Part shown: positions 20,202-29,993 of the stretch, in pieces
Numbering within the stretch: the first letter of the stretch is position 1
Layout: each line of letters starts with the position of its first letter
Assembly: GCF_040931995.1 (NCBI RefSeq)
Contig: NZ_CP162412.1
Span: 62,001-126,000 of the forward strand
Direction of reading: 5' to 3'
DNA: 64,000 nucleotides
Source: Pelagovum sp. HNIBRBA483
Lineage (GTDB): Bacteria; Pseudomonadota; Alphaproteobacteria; Rhodobacterales; Rhodobacteraceae
Translations under genes and position numbers: made by a program
Notes under the pieces: generated by a model
The model's database searches: none
The model's input: the letters and a program-made list of their open reading frames with translations, nothing else
Told to the model about the DNA's origin: nothing

Positions 20202-20230
20202 ATAATACGTCAGTCTTGTTGACACTCCAA
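20202..20230 (-). promoter_or_regulatory. Candidate sigma-70 promoter of petPR
   Basis: Minus-strand TTGGAG (-35) and TATTAT (-10), 17 bases apart, lie about 30 bases upstream of the petP start. The -10 differs from consensus at one position. It overlaps a plus-strand TTGACA at 20219-20224, which could be the -35 of an ilvE-directed promoter, although its matching -10 (TAGCGA) is poor. Confidence 0.5.
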
Positions 20231-20272
20231 GGCGCAACTGATAGCGAATCGTGCGAATTTACGAAACTTTAT

Positions 20273-20285
20273 GTCCGTTTCGGAC
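20273..20285. repeat. 13-bp palindrome in the petP-ilvE divergent region
   Basis: GTCCGTTTCGGAC is a 5-bp inverted repeat around TTT, 35 bases before ilvE. It could be an operator for a regulator such as the adjacent MarR protein, but no protein is known to bind it. Confidence 0.3.
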
Positions 20286-20319
20286 CTAATTGCGAAACAT
20301 ATGCAAATGGAGGGTCATG

Positions 20320-21189
20320 ATGACCGGTAGCTATGATGATCGGGACGGTAAGATCTGGCTTGATGGAAAGCTGGTCGAGTGGCGGGATGCCAACGTTCAT
20401 ATTCTGACCCATGCAATGCACTACGCCTCGTCGGTGTTTGAGGGCGAGCGGGCTTATAATGGCACGATTTTCAAAAGCCGCGCACACTCGGAGCGGTTGC
20501 TGAAATCTGGCGAGCTGTTGGATATGCCGATCCCTTACAGCGTCGATGAAATTGAAGCCGCGAAATACGCGGCGCTTGAGGCAAACGGCTTGACCGACGC
20601 CTATGTACGCGCGGTTGCTTGGCGCGGGGCGGGGCCAGATATGGGCGTCGCATCGTCGCGTAATCCAGTTCGTATAGCTGTAGCCTGCTGGGAATGGGGC
20701 GCCTATTATGGCGATGCAAAAATGAAGGGCGCGAAGCTCGACATCGCAAAATGGAAACGCCCGTCGCCAGAGACTATTCCCACAGCGGCGAAAGCTGCTG
20801 GGCTTTACATGATCTGCACCATGTCCAAACATGCGGCAGAAGCGAAAGGCTGTTCGGACGCGCTATTCATGGACTATCGCGGATATGTGGCCGAGGCGAC
20901 CGGCGCGAATGTCTTCTTCGTCAAGGATGGTGAAGTACACACGCCGATCCCCGATGCGATCCTCAATGGTATTACGCGGCAGACTGTTATCGAAATGCTT
21001 AAGGAAAAAGGCATTGCGGTGCATGAGCGCCGGATCATGCCGGAGGAGTTGGAAGGGTTCGAGCAATGCTGGCTGACAGGTACCGCTGCGGAAGTAACCC
21101 CTGTCGGGCAGATCGGCGACTATAGCTTCGAGGTTGGGGCCCTGACGCGGGATATCGCGGAATCCTACGAAAAGCTCGTACGCGCCTGA
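20320..21189 (+). CDS. ilvE: Branched-chain amino acid aminotransferase
   Basis: This 289-residue class IV PLP aminotransferase makes or degrades Leu, Ile and Val. Landmarks are WRDANVHILTHAMHYASSVFEGERAY near the N-terminus, the likely PLP lysine in IPTAAKAAGLYMIC, and YVAEATGANVFFVKDG. The phosphate-binding region is ILNGITRQTVIE, and the C-terminal part has LTGTAAEVTPVGQIG. Of two adjacent ATGs (20317, 20320) the second is better spaced from GGAGGG. A strong terminator follows. Confidence 0.95.
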   Translation: MTGSYDDRDGKIWLDGKLVEWRDANVHILTHAMHYASSVFEGERAYNGTIFKSRAHSERLLKSGELLDMPIPYSVDEIEAAKYAALEANGLTDAYVRAVAWRGAGPDMGVASSRNPVRIAVACWEWGAYYGDAKMKGAKLDIAKWKRPSPETIPTAAKAAGLYMICTMSKHAAEAKGCSDALFMDYRGYVAEATGANVFFVKDGEVHTPIPDAILNGITRQTVIEMLKEKGIAVHERRIMPEELEGFEQCWLTGTAAEVTPVGQIGDYSFEVGALTRDIAESYEKLVRA

Positions 21190-21215
21190 TTTTTTGCGCC
21201 GCTTGGATTTTTGGA

Positions 21216-21241
21216 AACCCCGCCAATGGGCGGGGTTTTTT
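21216..21241 (+). terminator. Rho-independent terminator of ilvE
   Basis: CCCCGCC / GGCGGGG, with a 4-base loop and flanking A/T pairs, is followed by seven T residues. The T-run reaches the stop codon of the convergent EamA gene. Confidence 0.9.
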
Positions 21242-22158
21242 TATCCCTGCGGGGTCATTGCCTTGCGTTGGCGAGCGCGTTGCAAGCCGAGATGACGCTC
21301 GCGAAGAATGATCATAACGCCAGCGGCAATGACTACAGAAGCACCGGCAAGCATTGTCAGGCTTGGTATTTCATCGAAGAACAAATAGCCGACGCCGAGC
21401 GCGAGCAGCATGGATGTGTATTCAAACGGGGCGACAAGTGATGCATCCGCAAAGCGGTAGCTGGAAGTCAGCAGGATTTGCCCCACACCTCCCAATAGAC
21501 CAGCAACCACCAAAACCGCCAATATCCATACAGGCGGCATGACCCAGCCGAAAGGAAGGGTCGTGAGAGACAAGATGCTTGCTGTAATCGAAAACCAGAA
21601 AACAATCGCTGCGGCACCCTCGGTTGCGACCAGTTTGCGCACAAAGACCTGCGCCAGCGCAGCACACATGGCGCCACCGAGCACCACGATAACGCCAAGG
21701 GTTTCATTAGGATTGGGCGCGCCGGAAATGGTCAGGCGCGGACTGAGGACGATAAACACACCAACCATGCCCAAGGCGACCATGCTCAGCCGGAAAGCCC
21801 GAACTTGTTCGTTAAGGAACATTGCAGCGAAGACAACAACCAGAAGCGGCGCCGCATAGCCAATTGCTGTTACCTCGGGGAGAGGCAAAAGCCCCAGACC
21901 GGCAAAGCCAAGACCCATCGCCATGGTCCCGACCAGCCCTCGCCAAACATGGCCAATAGGATTTTTGGCGCGAAATCCGTGTCGCAACTCACCCCGCATC
22001 ATGAGCCATGCAATCAGTACCGGAATCGCAAAGAACGAACGGAAGAAGACTGCCTGCCCGGGAGGGACGTAGGCGGAAGAGAGCTTGATCAGGCTGGCCA
22101 TCGCCATGAAAACACAGACAGATGCGATCTTGAAACTGATGCCGCGCAGTGGAGACAT
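21241..22158 (-). CDS. EamA/DMT-family transporter
   Basis: This 305-residue protein has ten hydrophobic segments in two EamA repeats. Typical stretches are PPGQAVFFRSFFAIPVLIAW, GYAAPLLVVVFAAMFLNEQV in the first half and APFEYTSMLLALGVGYLFFDEIP in the second, where the last is the RhaT/YdcZ-like signature of the family. The substrate is unknown. It is distinct from the EamA gene at 8991-9866 and not adjacent to obvious partners. Confidence 0.86.
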   Translation of the reverse strand: MSPLRGISFKIASVCVFMAMASLIKLSSAYVPPGQAVFFRSFFAIPVLIAWLMMRGELRHGFRAKNPIGHVWRGLVGTMAMGLGFAGLGLLPLPEVTAIGYAAPLLVVVFAAMFLNEQVRAFRLSMVALGMVGVFIVLSPRLTISGAPNPNETLGVIVVLGGAMCAALAQVFVRKLVATEGAAAIVFWFSITASILSLTTLPFGWVMPPVWILAVLVVAGLLGGVGQILLTSSYRFADASLVAPFEYTSMLLALGVGYLFFDEIPSLTMLAGASVVIAAGVMIILRERHLGLQRARQRKAMTPQG

Positions 22159-22233
22159 TTTCGACCCTCAAGCTACTGTCCTCGGGCATATCGCAATGCG
22201 CCAGCATGGCAAACGGCTATTTTTGCGGATGCT

Positions 22234-23346
22234 CTACTGCACGACAAGCTCCGCATGAAGGGCGCCGGCGGCGCTGATAGTCTTGAGAATGTCAATAAGA
22301 TCGCGCGGAGCGACGCCCAGCGCGTTCAACCCTGTCACCAAATCGGACAGGCTCTGCCCGCCTGGCACCAACGCAAAGCCAGTTCCTTGCGTTTCTTCCA
22401 GCGACGCGGTCGAGCGCGGGACCACCACTGTTTCGCCCTGCGAGAATGGATTGGGTTGCACCACGATTGGCGCTTCTTCGATTTGCAGCGTCAAACCGCC
22501 TTGGCTTACGGCGACCGGGCTGATCCTGACGTCATTGCCCATCACGATCGTTCCGGACCGCTGGTCGACCACAACGCGGGCGCGGCGTTCGGGCGTGACA
22601 CTTAGGTTTTCGATCCGGCTGAGAGCGTGTGCAGGCGACGGCGAACCCGTTGCGGCAATGTTCAATTCGACTGTTCCGGCGTCGCGCATGATTGCGACCT
22701 CCTTTCCGAAGGCGGCATTGATGACCTGCTCGACCTTTGCCGCCGTCGAAAAATCGGGGGTGCGCATGGCAATGCGGAGGCGCTGCATCTGCGAGAAGTC
22801 GAACTCCACCTCCCGCTCTACCCGCGCCCCAGCGGGAATGGACCCCGAAGTCGGGACGCCTTGCGTCACTTCCGCGGCGGCCGCAGCCGCCACGGCGCCG
22901 CCCGCGAGAACCGCCCCTTGCGCAACGGCGTAGATCTCGCCATCCGCCGCAAAGAGCGGTGTCATGATCAGGGTGCCTCCGAGCAGGCTTGATGAGTCTC
23001 CGATTGCGGAAACGGTGACATCTATCTGGCTGCCAGCGCGCGCGAATGGAGGCAGAGTTGCCGTGACGAGAACAGCGGCCACATTGCGCGGCCTGAATTG
23101 CTCGCCGGTCACGTTAACACCAAGCCTTTCGAGAATGTTAGTCATGATCTCCTCGGTGAACGGCGCGTTACGCAGGCCATCGCCCGTGCCGTTCAAGCCG
23201 ACGACGAGGCCGTAGCCGACAAGATCGTTGGCGCGAACACCATCAAACTCAACAAGATCTTTTAGGCGTACCTCTGCGATCGCTGCGCTCGATACCATCA
23301 TGCAAATGAGGCTCTGCCAAAGCGCTCTGAGAAGGGCTCGCCTCAC
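22234..23346 (-). CDS. flgI: Flagellar P-ring protein FlgI
   Basis: This 370-residue periplasmic protein builds the peptidoglycan-level ring around the flagellar rod. It has a signal peptide ending near SSAAIAEVRLKDL. The conserved N-terminal block is NDLVGYGLVVGLNGTGD, followed by LLGGTLIMTPLFAADGEIYAVAQG and the C-terminal DLVTGLNALGVAPRDLIDIL. Its start overlaps the end of flgL by four bases, so it is the last gene visible of the flagellar operon. Confidence 0.95.
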   Translation of the reverse strand: MRRALLRALWQSLICMMVSSAAIAEVRLKDLVEFDGVRANDLVGYGLVVGLNGTGDGLRNAPFTEEIMTNILERLGVNVTGEQFRPRNVAAVLVTATLPPFARAGSQIDVTVSAIGDSSSLLGGTLIMTPLFAADGEIYAVAQGAVLAGGAVAAAAAAEVTQGVPTSGSIPAGARVEREVEFDFSQMQRLRIAMRTPDFSTAAKVEQVINAAFGKEVAIMRDAGTVELNIAATGSPSPAHALSRIENLSVTPERRARVVVDQRSGTIVMGNDVRISPVAVSQGGLTLQIEEAPIVVQPNPFSQGETVVVPRSTASLEETQGTGFALVPGGQSLSDLVTGLNALGVAPRDLIDILKTISAAGALHAELVVQ

Positions 23347-24344
23347 GAGAGGGTCGCCAGTGATAGCCGCGAAAGGCGATTGACCAATGTGTAGTGGGTC
23401 TCCAATTGAACCTGCAAAAGTTGGATGCGCGTTGCGGTGCTCTCCATCTCGATCAAGGTTGCATCATTATGATGGCGCGACAGCTCAATCTGCTCTGCCG
23501 TCAGCCGTTCTGTTGTGACCTCGATGCGAAATTGGGATTGACCGACGGTCGCCATCAGATCCACAAGCGGGCCTGCGGCGCGATGCAAGCCGCGCCCTGC
23601 CCGTTGCAACAAATCCTGTCGTGTCGCGTCATCGAGCGGAATGGTCTGATCTCCGGCAACTGCTGCTAGCGCGAGTCCCGACAGCACATTGCGGATTGCA
23701 CCATGCGCGGCACCTGCTGGAAGGCGGATCATCGTATGACCATCGAGCGGAAACGTCACTGGCTGATCATCGCCTTGGAGCGCTGTAGTTTCATAACCGC
23801 CACCGGCTCCAAACCAAGTGTTAACTGCTGCCTCGATGCTGTCAGCGACTCCCCCGCCCGCGAGCGTAGCGGTCAGTGCCAATAGATGTGCGTCAGCCCC
23901 TATCAGGGGTGGTTGGCTCACCGAGGTTCCACCGAAAGTATAACGCCCGCCCGTCGCAGCATTGAGCGCCGCGGTGACGTCAGCAAACGCGGCTTTTGCC
24001 GCAGCTGCATGGCCGGATATTTGGCCCGGTGCCTGTGTTGTTGCCGGATCGATCAGGCGGGCTGACAAAAGTTCGCGGGCGCCATTGATCTGCTCGAACC
24101 CAAGCTGCTGGGCGCTGGCAAAACGTGCCGCCGTCTTCGCGGAAGTGAGATATTCCGATATCTCGCCCAGCCGGAAAGCGGCTTGCGTATGGCGCGCCTG
24201 AGCAGCGCCCAGCGCGCGGGGGAGATCGCTATGCCGGCCCGATGCGAGCTGCTCGGTTTGCTTTGCCAAGGCACTGCGCAACGCTACACCGTGGCGCAGC
24301 GAGATGAAATGCTGACTGAGATCTCCGATCCGGAGCATTGTCAT
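23343..24344 (-). CDS. flgL: Flagellar hook-filament junction protein FlgL
   Basis: This 333-residue flagellin-like protein forms the second hook-filament junction layer. The N-terminal helix (LRHGVALRSALAKQTEQLASGR) and C-terminal helix (VQLETHYTLVNRLSRLSLATL) are the paired coiled-coil ends typical of flagellins, and RYTFGGTSVSQPPLI is the FlgL-type core motif. It starts two bases after the flgK stop. Confidence 0.88.
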   Translation of the reverse strand: MTMLRIGDLSQHFISLRHGVALRSALAKQTEQLASGRHSDLPRALGAAQARHTQAAFRLGEISEYLTSAKTAARFASAQQLGFEQINGARELLSARLIDPATTQAPGQISGHAAAAKAAFADVTAALNAATGGRYTFGGTSVSQPPLIGADAHLLALTATLAGGGVADSIEAAVNTWFGAGGGYETTALQGDDQPVTFPLDGHTMIRLPAGAAHGAIRNVLSGLALAAVAGDQTIPLDDATRQDLLQRAGRGLHRAAGPLVDLMATVGQSQFRIEVTTERLTAEQIELSRHHNDATLIEMESTATRIQLLQVQLETHYTLVNRLSRLSLATLS

Positions 24345-24346
24345 AA

Positions 24347-25792
24347 CTAGATCTCCAAAAGTTGCTGCATGAGAGTGCCTGCCACTTCGATGACTTTTGC
24401 ATTCGCGGCGAAGGCTTGTTCGACCTGCATCAGCAACTGCAATTCGTAATCCGTATCCACGCCTTTTGCCGCTTCAGCTTCGCGCAGGCTGGCGAAAAGG
24501 GCTTGCGCCGCAATCTGGCGATCTTCGGCGCGTACGCGGCTTTTGGCGCTACGGGCTGCGTCGAGCGAGAGCGAATCGTAGAGCGTGGTTTGATGTGCCA
24601 CCCCACCCGCAAAACCCAGCCCGAGGCTTCCCCTCAGCCGCGCAAAAAGTCGCCCGTCACCTGAGGCGGCTTGGGTTGTGGCGCCAATGCCCTCCCGCAA
24701 GCGCCAGGTGGCGCCGCCGGCATCTGGATCAAGTGCCGCGTTCAATTGTAGACGCCCAGTGAGGCCAACAACATTCGCGGGATCAAAACTGGCACCTGCA
24801 TCCGTCAGGATACCGGGGTTGGAAACGCCGTTGCTTGGGTCAAGCGCAGGATCCTCCAACCGCTGAAGCAGTGCGGCGGCAAAGGAATCTAGCCGCGCCT
24901 GCCCCTCGACAAAGACCGCATCACGCATTTCGAAAGCCGCTGCCAAGGAACCGCCGCCGAGGCGGCCTGTAATGGCCGCGAGATCGAATGACTGCCCGCC
25001 CAGCAACAAGGGGCGTGGCACACCCGCTTCGGCGTCCATCCCGGCGGTGATCAATGGCGTCGTCTCAAAGGAAATATCAGCCGCTGTGGCATCAACCAGT
25101 AGAACCCCGCCCCGCGACAGAAGTGCGACCTGTCCGTCTTCCCGTGTCAGAAGTTGGAAAGGGACAATCTCGGAAACACGATCGAGCACTTTTTCCCGTT
25201 GGTCGATCAAAGACGATGTCTCCGCACCGGAGAAAACGGCGCGTTGGATCGAGCGGTTGATTACCGCCACTTGCTCCAAATCAGCCGAAAGAGCGGAAAC
25301 GAGCGTGTCGATCTGGCTATCCGCCAATGATCGAGCAGATTGCATGGTCTCGGTGCCGCGCGATAATGCAGTGGCGATTGCCACGAAGCTGTCTGACACG
25401 ATCTCGAGCGCGGGCGTGGATGCGGGATCGGCTTCAGCTGCGATAAGGGCTGAGGTTAGACGGCTAAAATCCTGCAGGAGGCCCGGTTCATCGGGTGACG
25501 TTCCGAAGAGCGATTCGATTTGCCGGAAGGCCGCTTGCATCTGCGATTCATATCCGGTTTCGGCGCCGGCGTTCCGGCGCGCGGCGGTCAATTGCGGATC
25601 AGCATGTCGCACTACGCCGTCAATCCTGACACCGGCGCCAGCGTTGCCGATAGTCTGAGCGGAAACTGCCAGCTCCCTGCGACCGTAACCTTCGGTCATG
25701 GCATTGGCGACATTGGAGGAAATAAGCTCTGCGCGGCGCGCGTTTGCGGTCAGTCCCGATGTGGCGAAGGAGAGTGCGTGCGAGAGGCTCAT
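24347..25792 (-). CDS. flgK: Flagellar hook-associated protein FlgK
   Basis: This 481-residue protein has the flagellar rod/hook N-terminal motif LSHALSFATSGLTANARRAELISSNVAN in pieces. The FlgK-type helical region has TLVSALSADLEQVAVINRSIQ and SSLIDQREKVLDRVSEIVP, and the C-terminal end has LLMQVEQAFAANAKVIEVAGT. It forms the first junction layer between hook and filament. It lies 12 bases after flgE. Confidence 0.92.
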   Translation of the reverse strand: MSLSHALSFATSGLTANARRAELISSNVANAMTEGYGRRELAVSAQTIGNAGAGVRIDGVVRHADPQLTAARRNAGAETGYESQMQAAFRQIESLFGTSPDEPGLLQDFSRLTSALIAAEADPASTPALEIVSDSFVAIATALSRGTETMQSARSLADSQIDTLVSALSADLEQVAVINRSIQRAVFSGAETSSLIDQREKVLDRVSEIVPFQLLTREDGQVALLSRGGVLLVDATAADISFETTPLITAGMDAEAGVPRPLLLGGQSFDLAAITGRLGGGSLAAAFEMRDAVFVEGQARLDSFAAALLQRLEDPALDPSNGVSNPGILTDAGASFDPANVVGLTGRLQLNAALDPDAGGATWRLREGIGATTQAASGDGRLFARLRGSLGLGFAGGVAHQTTLYDSLSLDAARSAKSRVRAEDRQIAAQALFASLREAEAAKGVDTDYELQLLMQVEQAFAANAKVIEVAGTLMQQLLEI

Positions 25793-25804
25793 GGCTACGA
25801 CGTC

Positions 25805-27106
25805 CTATCGCTTGATATTGGTTGTTTCTTGCAGCATTTCATCGACCGTCTGGATGACTTTTGCATTCGATGAATAGGCGCGCTGAGTTTGGATAAGATC
25901 CGTTAATTCACCGGCAACATCGGTCGCCGATTCCTGACGGGCGAAGTTCACGATATCGCCAGTGGGCCCATCGCCTGCGTCCCAGAGAAAGAAGCTCCCG
26001 CTCTCGGACGAGGCGCGATAGGATTGGTAGTCGAGAGACTCTAAACCGTTGATATTCGATACATTGACAAGGGGGATTTGGTAGATCACGCGCGAAACGC
26101 CAACGTCGAACGACGCGCGGACCAATCCATTTGCATCGACATCAACAGACGTCATGTTGCCGACCGATGTGCCATTCTTAGTGATCGAAACCGGAGCGAA
26201 GGAATCTGAGAGCTGGGTCATCCCTTCCGCTGCGCCCAGCGCGCCGATCGAAATTTCAACAGGGCCGCCAGCGACAGATACGGACAAGGCACCGCTTACC
26301 GGATCATATGTTCCGCCGGAAATCGTAGATACCGACGCGAGGGTACCACCAAGGCCACGGGTATCGTCGAACTGAAGCTGGTACTCGCCGATCAACGCTC
26401 CACCAGATGCACTGTCACGGATCGTCATCGTCCAACTGTTGGACGCCCCTGTCGCGGGGACGGTTGGGGTAAACGAGATGGCAAGGCTCTCCGATTTCCC
26501 TAGGTTGTCGAAATATTCGACGGACAGTTCCTCGGTCGTGCCCGCCGCGCCGGCGACTGTTGATGTCGCAGGTAGGTTTGCAGCGATTTCAACCGCGGTC
26601 GTTGGTTCACCAACGAACTGGTTCGCGTTCAGCCGGATTGGCTCAAGTCCATCGGGCGTATCGCGCGAAAAGGTTGGAATCGTTCCGTCTGCGGCAGCGG
26701 GCCAACCCATAAGCACCAAACCGCTTTCGCTACGCAGATAACCTTGTTCGTCGGGACGGAATGAACCTGTCATTGTCATCAGAAGCGGAAAATCGCCATT
26801 GCCAAGCGTAACGGCGGCCTCTGTCGTGACGGGAAGAAGGCCACTGCCTCGTACCGCGAGATCGGTCGCGTTTTCAGAGGTGACAAGCGACGCGCCCTGA
26901 TCAATCAGGCGCATATTCGTCGTCCTCACCCCGCCCGCCGCGTAGGCACCAGAGCCACTGCCAACAACCATGGAATGAAAATCTGTGACGACACGCTTGT
27001 ATCCGAAAGTCGCCGAATTGGCGATATTGTCGGAAATGGCGGCAAGCTTGCTGGCATTTGCAGACAAACCAGCGACGCTCGCATTCAGAGAAGAAGAAAT
27101 TGACAT
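25805..27106 (-). CDS. flgE: Flagellar hook protein FlgE
   Basis: This 433-residue protein has the rod/hook N-terminus (SSLNASVAGLSANASKLAAI, SDNIANSATFGYKR). Its C-terminus is the matching LTDLIQTQRAYSSNAKVIQT followed by VDEMLQET. Between them lies a beta-rich hook body with FDVGVSRVIYQIPLVNVSN. It is the structural subunit of the hook. An AAGG ribosome site precedes the ATG at 27106; motB lies 74 bases upstream. Confidence 0.94.
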   Translation of the reverse strand: MSISSSLNASVAGLSANASKLAAISDNIANSATFGYKRVVTDFHSMVVGSGSGAYAAGGVRTTNMRLIDQGASLVTSENATDLAVRGSGLLPVTTEAAVTLGNGDFPLLMTMTGSFRPDEQGYLRSESGLVLMGWPAAADGTIPTFSRDTPDGLEPIRLNANQFVGEPTTAVEIAANLPATSTVAGAAGTTEELSVEYFDNLGKSESLAISFTPTVPATGASNSWTMTIRDSASGGALIGEYQLQFDDTRGLGGTLASVSTISGGTYDPVSGALSVSVAGGPVEISIGALGAAEGMTQLSDSFAPVSITKNGTSVGNMTSVDVDANGLVRASFDVGVSRVIYQIPLVNVSNINGLESLDYQSYRASSESGSFFLWDAGDGPTGDIVNFARQESATDVAGELTDLIQTQRAYSSNAKVIQTVDEMLQETTNIKR

Positions 27107-27180
27107 AGGGACCTTCCGTTCATCAACGCTCGAAAAGACCCTGTGACAACGAGATTAAGAACCCCCTAATAGCTCAAATC

Positions 27181-28020
27181 CTAGCCATTCTGGGGCGTCA
27201 GACGGATCAAGACGACCTCCAGACGGTCATTGCGCGGAGAGAACCCGTCGGGATCAGCAGGGTTCCTATCGCCAAAGCCGGAAACAGACTCTATTTGAGC
27301 TGATGGAAGACCCTTTGACTCGAGTAAACTGCGCGCGGCATCTGCGCGGGAAATGGAACTGCGCCAAATCTGCGGCTCGCGCAGAACAATCGGGCGGGAT
27401 GCGGTGAAACCCCTGACAGCGACTGGGTTTTCGACCAGCTGAAAAGCCTCGGCAAACACCGCCAGAATGCTTTCCAAAATGGGCATGATCTCATCTGTTT
27501 TAGGCTCAAACAAAGGGAAATCCGGCCGCGAGTAGACCTCAAGAATCAAACCTTCAGAACTGATCCTGCTCACGACATGCTGAAGTTCGAGATCGGAAAG
27601 AAGGCTTTCGCCACCGCGCCCGATCAGGACAGCTTCTACCTCGGTCAATGAACGCGTCTCGGCAACGCTCAGCGCATCGAGATCCTCCTCATCGGTAATA
27701 TCGCTCGGGAGGCTATCGAATTCGGTGCCGCCAGTACCATCCTCGGCAAGCTTATCCTGGCTGAAGATATTGGTTCCGCCGAACATCCCGTCGCCGCCAG
27801 AGGAAATACGATTAAGCGGCAACGTCGGGGAGAAGTAATCCGCCAGACCTTTCCGCTGTTGCTCTGTCGTGGCGTTGAGCAGCCACATCAGCATGAAAAA
27901 GGCCATCATCGCGGTTACGAAATCTGCATAGGCGACTTTCCAGGCACCGCCATGATGCCCATCGCCTTTTACAACTTTCTTCCGTTTGATGATGACCGGC
28001 GCATTCGCCAAATCACTCAT
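27181..28020 (-). CDS. motB: Flagellar motor stator protein MotB
   Basis: This 279-residue protein starts with the MotB hallmark GAWKVAYADFVTAMMAFFML followed by MWLLNATT. The conserved Asp (YADF) is the proton-relay residue of the stator channel. A plug/linker follows. The OmpA-like peptidoglycan-binding domain lies at the C-terminus (ISRADAARSLLESKGLPSAQI, then VSGFGDRNPADPDGFSPRNDRLEVVLIR in pieces). No motA is adjacent in this window. Its Shine-Dalgarno overlaps the arm of a strong hairpin (28031-28066). Confidence 0.94.
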   Translation of the reverse strand: MSDLANAPVIIKRKKVVKGDGHHGGAWKVAYADFVTAMMAFFMLMWLLNATTEQQRKGLADYFSPTLPLNRISSGGDGMFGGTNIFSQDKLAEDGTGGTEFDSLPSDITDEEDLDALSVAETRSLTEVEAVLIGRGGESLLSDLELQHVVSRISSEGLILEVYSRPDFPLFEPKTDEIMPILESILAVFAEAFQLVENPVAVRGFTASRPIVLREPQIWRSSISRADAARSLLESKGLPSAQIESVSGFGDRNPADPDGFSPRNDRLEVVLIRLTPQNG

Positions 28021-28030
28021 CCCAAAACTC

Positions 28031-28066
28031 CTTCACCCGCGTACAAAGTGCCTCACGCGGGTGAAG
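28031..28066 (-). terminator. 11-bp inverted repeat between thuB and motB
   Basis: CTTCACCCGCG and CGCGGGTGAAG form a perfect 11-bp stem around a 14-base loop. In the minus direction it follows the thuB-like stop by 14 bases and is followed by GAGTTTTGGG then the motB ATG. It can act as a terminator of the upstream operon. Its 3' arm also contains part of motB's AAGGAG ribosome site, so it may affect motB translation. Confidence 0.7.
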
Positions 28067-28080
28067 AAGCTGTTAATGGA

Positions 28081-29136
28081 TCAGACCGGCAACATGCGCG
28101 CGTCAGCGGCATCGGAACGCTCGGCCGCATCCATCACCCGCTGCAACATCGCGCCACGGCGGAAATCGGGGGAGACTTGAACACCAGAACGGATCGCCGC
28201 GATGAACCGCTGATAGTTCGTTTGAACCGCTGGCACTTCGATATCTCGCCAGGTTGCGGTGAAGAGGTCGTCACCCAAACAGCCGCGCAGGATGCTCTTG
28301 TTGCCCTCAAAGCGCACATCAAGCCCACCCTTGGTGCCGTGCAGGCGCAAGAACAGGTCATTGAAGTAGCCTGACGCCATGCGGCTGGAATGCACGACCC
28401 CAACAGCGCCGTTCGCAAGGTTCATTTGCAGCGTGAAGCTATCATTGGCGTCCAATGTATAATCGCCGATCTTGCCGCCCGGGGCCTTATCGAAAGTGGT
28501 AAGATTACAGGACACAGACTCTGCGTCAGAGCATGCGGCATAGGTAGCGAAATCGAGGATATGAACACCAACATCGCCAAGCACGCCTTTTGATCCATGT
28601 GCCTTCGAGAGACGCCATAGCCATGTATCATTGGTCGACCACTCACCCCACGCAGGCTGGGTCAGCCAGCTTTGCAAGTAGGAGGCCTCGAAATGGCGTA
28701 CCTCGCCAATGGCGCCCTCGGCAACCAACTCGGCAGCGCGGATCAACGCGGCACCGTTGCGATACGACAGGTTCACCATGTTCACCACACCGGATGCCTC
28801 GGCCGCAGTCGCCATTTCCTCGGCATCGCTGACCGTCACGGCGAGCGGCTTTTCACAGAGAACATGCTTGCCAGCGGCCAAAAAGGGCATCGTCGTTGCG
28901 TGATGCACACCATCGGGAGTGACGTTCGACACGGCGTCGAATTCACCCCAAGCAAGCGCCTCTTCTACAGAGGCAAAGCTATTCGCAATGTTATGTTTGG
29001 CGCAGAAAGCGGCGAGGCGCTCGGGGCTCGTATCTATTCCGGCGCAAACTGTGACGCCGTCCATATCGGCATAAGCTTCGGCATGCGCATTTGCCATGCC
29101 GCCAGTGCCGACGATGAGAACCCTGATCTCGCTCAT
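28081..29136 (-). CDS. thuB: Gfo/Idh/MocA oxidoreductase, ThuB-like
   Basis: This 351-residue NAD(P)-dependent dehydrogenase has the Rossmann loop [17 protein letters not shown]. The family catalytic motif is [15 protein letters not shown] near residue 95, and the [12 protein letters not shown] segment carries the catalytic Asp/His. It overlaps a thuA gene by four bases. ThuA and ThuB pair in Sinorhizobium for trehalose/maltitol/sucrose catabolism through 3-keto-disaccharides, so that role is inferred. No thuEFGK transporter is next to it; the sugar itself is not proven. Confidence 0.7.
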   Translation of the reverse strand: MSEIRVLIVGTGGMANAHAEAYADMDGVTVCAGIDTSPERLAAFCAKHNIANSFASVEEALAWGEFDAVSNVTPDGVHHATTMPFLAAGKHVLCEKPLAVTVSDAEEMATAAEASGVVNMVNLSYRNGAALIRAAELVAEGAIGEVRHFEASYLQSWLTQPAWGEWSTNDTWLWRLSKAHGSKGVLGDVGVHILDFATYAACSDAESVSCNLTTFDKAPGGKIGDYTLDANDSFTLQMNLANGAVGVVHSSRMASGYFNDLFLRLHGTKGGLDVRFEGNKSILRGCLGDDLFTATWRDIEVPAVQTNYQRFIAAIRSGVQVSPDFRRGAMLQRVMDAAERSDAADARMLPV

Positions 29137-29918
29137 CTGAAACCCTCCTCACCATCATGATGCAGGCGCGGGCCGCGTTCTTCGATTGGCTCTAGCGCCT
29201 CGTCTACAGGCACGTTGGGCGCGGCATTCACGTCCACGATGCGAGCAGCAGGGTTATGTGCCCATTTCACTGCATTCCGCAGCACTGTGCGGACATTTTC
29301 GTCGTAATAGGTGGGGTAAGTTTCGTGACCGGGGCGGAAGTAGAAAACATTGCCCGCGCCACGTTTGTAGGTCACGCCAGAGCGGAACACTTCGCCGCCT
29401 TGGAACCAGCTCACAAATACCGTTTCCATCGGTTCGGGAATGCCAAATGGTTCGCCGTACATTTCTTCGTTTTCCAGTTCGAAATGATCCGGTAATCCTG
29501 CGGCGATCGGGTGGTTTCGGCTGGTCAGCCAAAGACGCTCGCGCTCGCCGGCCTCGCGCCAGGTCAGGTTGCACGGGGTTCCCATCAGGCGCTTGAAAAT
29601 CTTTGAAAAGTGACCCGAATGCAAAACTATCAGACCCATCCCAGACCACACATGTTCGGCCACACGCTCGACGATGGCATCTTCGACATCGCCATGCGCG
29701 GCGTGCCCCCACCACAAGAGAACGTCAGTCTCTTTGAGGCGCGCCTCGGTTAAGCCGTGCTCGGGATCTTGTAGGGTTGCCGACGTTGCTGAAATTGCCG
29801 GATCGCTGTTCAGCGCATCGGCGATGCAAGAATGCATGCCTGTTGGATATAGGTCGGCGACCACTTTGTTCTTTTGCTCATGAACGTTTTCGCCCCAGAC
29901 AAGTGCGCGAATGGTCAT
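29133..29918 (-). CDS. thuA: ThuA-domain protein (trehalose utilisation type)
   Basis: This 261-residue single-domain protein has a glutamine-amidotransferase-like ThuA fold. Landmarks are [19 protein letters not shown] at the N-terminus, [14 protein letters not shown], the [16 protein letters not shown] turn, and [18 protein letters not shown]. It is immediately upstream of, and overlaps, the Gfo/Idh/MocA gene. The pair resembles ThuA-ThuB of rhizobia. A 75-base gap separates it from the hydantoinase-like gene. Confidence 0.75.
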   Translation of the reverse strand: MTIRALVWGENVHEQKNKVVADLYPTGMHSCIADALNSDPAISATSATLQDPEHGLTEARLKETDVLLWWGHAAHGDVEDAIVERVAEHVWSGMGLIVLHSGHFSKIFKRLMGTPCNLTWREAGERERLWLTSRNHPIAAGLPDHFELENEEMYGEPFGIPEPMETVFVSWFQGGEVFRSGVTYKRGAGNVFYFRPGHETYPTYYDENVRTVLRNAVKWAHNPAARIVDVNAAPNVPVDEALEPIEERGPRLHHDGEEGFR

Positions 29919-29993
29919 AAAAACCCCCTATGACGCTGCGGTATCAATCGCGAGCAGCGATAGACCCTTCATTACGCGGTGTCCAACGGTGTT

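Noticed and set aside
27107-27180. CtrA or sigma-28 type promoter before flgE
   Set aside because: I searched for TTAA-N7-TTAA and sigma-28-like boxes and found no convincing match.
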